Shown here: positions 60,327-64,000 of the stretch, piece after piece | Position numbering within the stretch: the stretch's first letter is position 1 | Layout: each line of letters begins with the position of its first letter | NCBI GenBank assembly: GCA_009192285.1 | Contig: CM018603.1 | Coordinates: 496,001 to 560,000 of the forward strand | Origin: Morchella semilibera | Lineage: Eukaryota; Ascomycota; Pezizomycetes; Pezizales; Morchellaceae | Length of the DNA: 64,000 nucleotides | Reading direction: 5' to 3' | The notes under the pieces: generated by a model | The model's input: the letters and a program-made list of their open reading frames with translations, nothing else | Told to the model about the DNA's origin: nothing | Database searches by the model: none | Made by a program: the position numbers and the translations under genes

Positions 60327-62623
60327 TTACTCAAGAACCATAACATCCTCCCCACTCTCTTCATCCCCTTCGTCATCTTCCTCCTCGCTGTCGTCTTCAA
60401 CCCCACCACGATTATGCTTGGGTTTCGCAACACCATCGCTTTCGCTTTCAAGATTTACGACCTCTTCCATGCCTTTACCCCCTTCCTCGGTGGTAAATTC
60501 GTTCATGGGCGCAATGCGATAGTTTTCAACACCACGACTGATCCTTCTCGCGCCACGGCCTGCCGAGGTGGTGGTAGTGGTAGTGATGGTACGAACCGAG
60601 GTGGGCGCTGGTCCTTCTTGGCGGCGGCGCTTGTTGGCCGGAGTTGGATCCGGGGAGCTGGTGTGGCTCCTATTGGCGGTTGGGGGGGTGATTGGAGGAT
60701 GAGGCGGTTGGGTTGGAGGGAGGAGAGTGGGACGACAGGTATGCCATGGGGGTAGTTGTTAGAGGTGTGGTCGACCATTTTCTTATAGGAGACGTTGTCG
60801 TAATCCTGGAAGTGAAGAGCGGTGGAGGAGAAGCGGAGGCCTTTCTTGTCATCGGTCTATTTTTTTTTATTGTATATTAGTTATATGTCACACATCAGAG
60901 GGGTAGAGCGTGGAAATAACTCACAATATCGAAAAAACCCAAAACCTCAGTCAGGGTGACGTTTCTAATCTCGCCGTGCACGAGCCATCCCTTCCTGACC
61001 AGCCACTCCCTTCCCCACTCGGTATCCTTCACCTTCTTCGCCCAATGGTTCCTCACAATCTTGCTACCTTCATGGTACTCATCAACGCTGACCATGCGTC
61101 GTTCCCCCACTTTATAGTGGCCGCAGTAGACCCAGGACGTATTGACCTTTCTGAACACCGGAACGGCCGCCGAGCGGTTACCGACCGGGTCCTCCTGACC
61201 ATATATATCCAACATCTCAGCGTTATCACAAATCGTACCTGGGGGCTTGAAGTGTGCATCTGGGGATAAACAGATGTAATTGCGCGTTCTGACCACAGCA
61301 TGGGCCATATCCTCGGGTTTGACGGTCGCGCAGATGCTCCAGGGGTTTCCGCCGCCGTAGATAGCGCGCAGGTCCTTCACTGAGAACAGGGCAACCTCAT
61401 CAGGAGTGTCCACATCTGCCGCTCTCCGCGACCGCGGTGGGGGGATTGGCTTCTTGGATGAGGGGCCAGCGCCAGAAGGGGGGTTTGAGAGAGAGCGATT
61501 CTCCGCCTCGAGATCGTCGACCCAGGTACGCGGGGTGTTGACAGCCGTGAACCCACCTCTCCGTGAGCTAGAAAGGATAGGCGTGAACTGCGGCTCTTCG
61601 TTCTCATCTGCACTTGATACCGAGGCCCTTACAGAGCTTCTCTTGAACGGCCTGGAGCGGCGCCCCGTTCCAATGCCAATTCCACCACGCTTTGGTGGAC
61701 TAGGTACCTCCTCGGCTTCGGGGCTACTCCTGTTGCTGCTGCTGCAGCTGCTGATAGCGATACGGCCCCGTGTAACCCCACGGGCTCGCGTAGGGCGGCC
61801 ACGACTAGGGACCATCTTCTGAACAGGACGGATGGGTTTGCTCTTAGATACCGCTGAAGCCTTGGAAGCAGCTCCAGCCACATCCTTGCTTTGCGGGGTT
61901 TGCTTAACTGGTGAGAAGAGTGGTTTAGGTGACGCTTTTGGAGTCTCAGTAGTCATTGGTGCAACTGGGGCCGGAGCCGGAACTGGCGGGGGCGGGGGTG
62001 GTGGGGGCAGTGAGTAGTATTCTGCGTCGTCGTCGTCCATCGCCATTGACATGGTGGTATCCTGCTGCGCATCTTGCAGAGCCCGTGAGGTAGAGGAGAT
62101 AGTAGACGTATTTGCTGGTATAGTGATTGCTTTAGGAGCTGAGATAGTAGCTGATGGAGTAGTTGATTTGGGAGCCAATATGGTAGCTTCTTTGACTGTT
62201 GCTGTCGTGGTAATGTTTTTCTTAGGTTCCGCTTGCTTCACAGTGGCGGGTGATGCCTCCACAGCCTCTGTGGCGGTTTTGTGAAGTTTCTTAATCCGGG
62301 ACCTCTGCCGCGCGACATGCTGCTGGTGTAGAACCCTCTCGATATCGCGGATTGATCTTCGCAAGGTTTCCGAGTGCTGCTGCTGCAGCCTAAGTGCCTC
62401 TGCTGACTCGTGCTGTGCCTTTTCGAGGGTGTCTAGTTGTGTAAACAACGAGGAAATGATAGCTGAAGTAGCGGCCAGGCTCTCAATCTCTTCAATGTCT
62501 ATAGTGCAGCGCCTGTAAGCGTGAAGCTTGGAATGTGTGGATGTGCTTGCTTTGCTTACCAGAGGAACCCCCATGGTCATTTGGGACAGTCGCGGGTTGA
62601 CCATGAACAGATTTACCAGCCAT
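60327..62623 (-). CDS. Unknown nuclear-looking protein with coiled coil and DUF6697-like region
   Basis: Function unknown. Exons 62623-62560, 62498-60925 and from 60882 onward; the C-terminal part is uncertain. After a short start, a coiled coil spans about residues 25-90 (LDTLEKAQHESAEALRLQQQ, RRSIRDIERVLHQQ). A Ser/Pro/Ala-rich, basic disordered stretch follows, with a proline run. Next comes a conserved-looking domain of about 160 residues (VALFSVKDLRAIYGGGNPWS, VFRKVNTSWVYCGHYKVGER, WAKKVKDTEWGREWLV) that recalls fungal DUF6697 proteins; this link is tentative. Downstream of about 60750 the coding signal moves to another frame, giving a KRRR patch, a Thr run and a Glu/Asp-rich end stopping at 60327. 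The switch coincides with a five-base run (60748-60752), so an indel or an unrecognised intron is possible. An unspliced start at 62604 is the alternative N-terminus. Confidence 0.7.
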
Positions 62624-64000
62624 TGCTGGTAACTGATTTAAACCAACTGGAACGCTATGTGGTGAGGTGATAAACAGGAGAGATGTTCAGGACAAGTAGC
62701 TAGGAGATGGCGGTTCGGTTCCAAAGTGTAAAATTTCAAAACCACTGGCAGTCAGATCGACTACCGGGGATACGCGTTGCAACGACCTGGGAAAATGACG
62801 TTAAAACTTGGCGCGTGTGTATGAGTGAGGTAAACCCTAACCCTCAATACGATCGAGTGACCTCGAAGAAAAGTTCACTGGTAATATGAAGATAATTGAA
62901 GGTTCTGGTCCGTGTTTGTGTGTTTAGTTACGAAATTTTCCATACATATCTAGATCGCTGCATTGACGAAAACCTGTATTGATCATGTGAAATTAGAATT
63001 CGACGGCCACCCCAGCGGTCGAAACAATGTGGTTCCCTTCCAAGTTTTGATTAAATATATAAGTACTTGTAAGGATGTGTATATATTTTCCTCCCTTACT
63101 TTCAGATCATGGGTTTTACATATCATCACCAAACATCACTCGCGGTCCGCCAAGAAACCAGACCTCTATCGATAAAGTGATAGACATCTAAGATATAGTA
63201 CTGTATACTCCCGCTTAATAAGTACATCTCCATGGAACTAACAACCATAAAGGGCAAAAAATTTCAAAAATATCAAAAATATCGAGTGATATCTCATGGT
63301 AATAGCTTGGCACTATATGGAGGCTCAATACATGTACCTACGTGTCGAGGGAGGGGCTTTAAACGATATTTGGGACCGAACCAGGGCCACGAGAATTTAT
63401 GTGCACAACACCACTGCGTGTACATACATTATAGGATCTTAGAATAGGCCTTATAATGTAGATGTAGGTATCTATTTGATCAAGAACGTTATATTTGCTT
63501 ACCAAGAGGCTATAACCGAGTCTATAATGTCTTTGGTCGATTGTCCACTATCGTTTGGCCGATTACCTACACTTTTCGTGCATTAATAGCTTCTTTCAAT
63601 TGCTGGGTGATACGACTCAAGATATAAACGTAAGGCAAGGGACAAATGTATGATGTACCGTGGTGAGTAAAGCAACTCCCTACACATCATGCACCTCTTA
63701 ATGTGCCGCAGCAACATTAGCAGAAATTTTAGTGTGGGTGAAGTTTTTAATCAGTGGCAATTACTCCCCATTGGTTACACTATGACTTGGCTATATTGGT
63801 TCGGTATTTCTCCTCTCGCTCGCTGTCTGGTTAGAAAACATACACACGTAGGTTTACCATACCCACTCTCACTCCACCCTAGAAAGAAAAAAAAAGTCGC
63901 TCATTTCCACAACCAGCCACATCGGAGGAAAAGTTAAAAAGAGACCACCTTCCCCAAGCTTTGTCGAAATTTTTTGAGCTTTTTCACCCGACCAAAAGAG
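62624..64000. other. Non-coding right end of the window
   Basis: 1.4 kb without a recognisable gene. The first part should be the promoter of the minus-strand gene ending at 62623. AACCCTAACCCT near 62831 is a short telomere-like run, too short to mean much. TACATGTA lies near 63330. Confidence 0.45.

Noticed and set aside
62828-62842. Telomere-like AACCCTAACCCT run
   Set aside because: Only two units, in ordinary intergenic DNA; a similar CCCTAA string occurs by chance in the acylphosphatase intron.
1-64000. tRNA, rRNA genes and CRISPR arrays
   Set aside because: I looked for B-box-like GGTTCGA motifs, rRNA-like blocks and regular spaced repeats by eye and found none convincing; a covariance-model scan was not possible.

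Overview
The window is nuclear DNA of a filamentous ascomycete (Pezizomycotina). Genes carry several short introns of about 50-90 bp with GT..AG ends, and the gene set is typically fungal: a full-size PDR-type ABC transporter, alternative oxidase, a nucleolar FKBP, an MCH1-type transporter and a protoporphyrinogen oxidase. Long gene-poor stretches of 3-6 kb and the retention of an m6A writer of the METTL3/IME4 type and of LAMTOR5 suggest a lineage with a relaxed genome such as Pezizomycetes, but that placement is a guess. I recognise sixteen protein-coding genes. Almost all needed splicing to be rebuilt, and for the unbroken models the exon sum is an exact multiple of three.

Layout. 0.6-5.5 kb: PDR ABC transporter (minus). 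5.5-11.2 kb: gene-free, with a 90-nt foldback hairpin and a MITE-like element. 11.3-13.2 kb: HEM14 (plus), with one frame break at an A run. 13.2-16.6 kb: gene-free. 16.6-17.1 kb: a small four-exon LAMTOR5-like gene (plus). 17.1-20.2 kb: gene-free. 20.2-22.0 kb: nucleolar FKBP (plus), convergent with a 969-residue secreted protein of unknown function at 22.4-25.6 kb (minus). 27.8-29.1 kb: alternative oxidase (plus), convergent with an acylphosphatase at 29.4-29.8 kb (minus). 30.8-34.2 kb: IME4/METTL3 m6A methyltransferase (minus). 34.8-36.8 kb: a TPT-family nucleotide-sugar-type transporter (minus), divergent from a BUB1/MAD3 checkpoint kinase at 37.4-40.9 kb (plus). 41.9-44.7 kb: CorA/MNR2-type Mg2+ transporter (minus). 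47.3-48.8 kb: CstF-64/Rna15 (minus), divergent from prohibitin-2 at 50.1-51.4 kb (plus). 52.5-54.7 kb: a CENP-B/pogo-transposase-derived gene (plus) with altered catalytic residues. 56.9-58.7 kb: MCH1-like transporter (plus), convergent with an unknown nuclear-looking protein at 60.3-62.6 kb (minus).

There is no biosynthetic cluster or operon logic; these are mostly conserved housekeeping genes for mitochondria (HEM14, AOX, PHB2), RNA (IME4, CstF-64), chromatin or mitosis (FKBP, BUB1, CENP-B-like) and transport. The least explained signals are: a huge excess of the palindrome TACATGTA in non-coding DNA (about 40 copies where about one is expected); the foldback hairpin at 8.8 kb; the MITE-like element at 10.5 kb; the unknown secreted protein with a His-Ile-Glu repeat tract; the exapted transposase; and frame breaks at or near short single-base runs in four genes, three of them between 52 and 61 kb, which are either assembly errors or gene decay. 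From 48.7 to 60.2 kb the non-coding DNA is unusually rich in microsatellites. I saw no tRNA, rRNA or CRISPR array.
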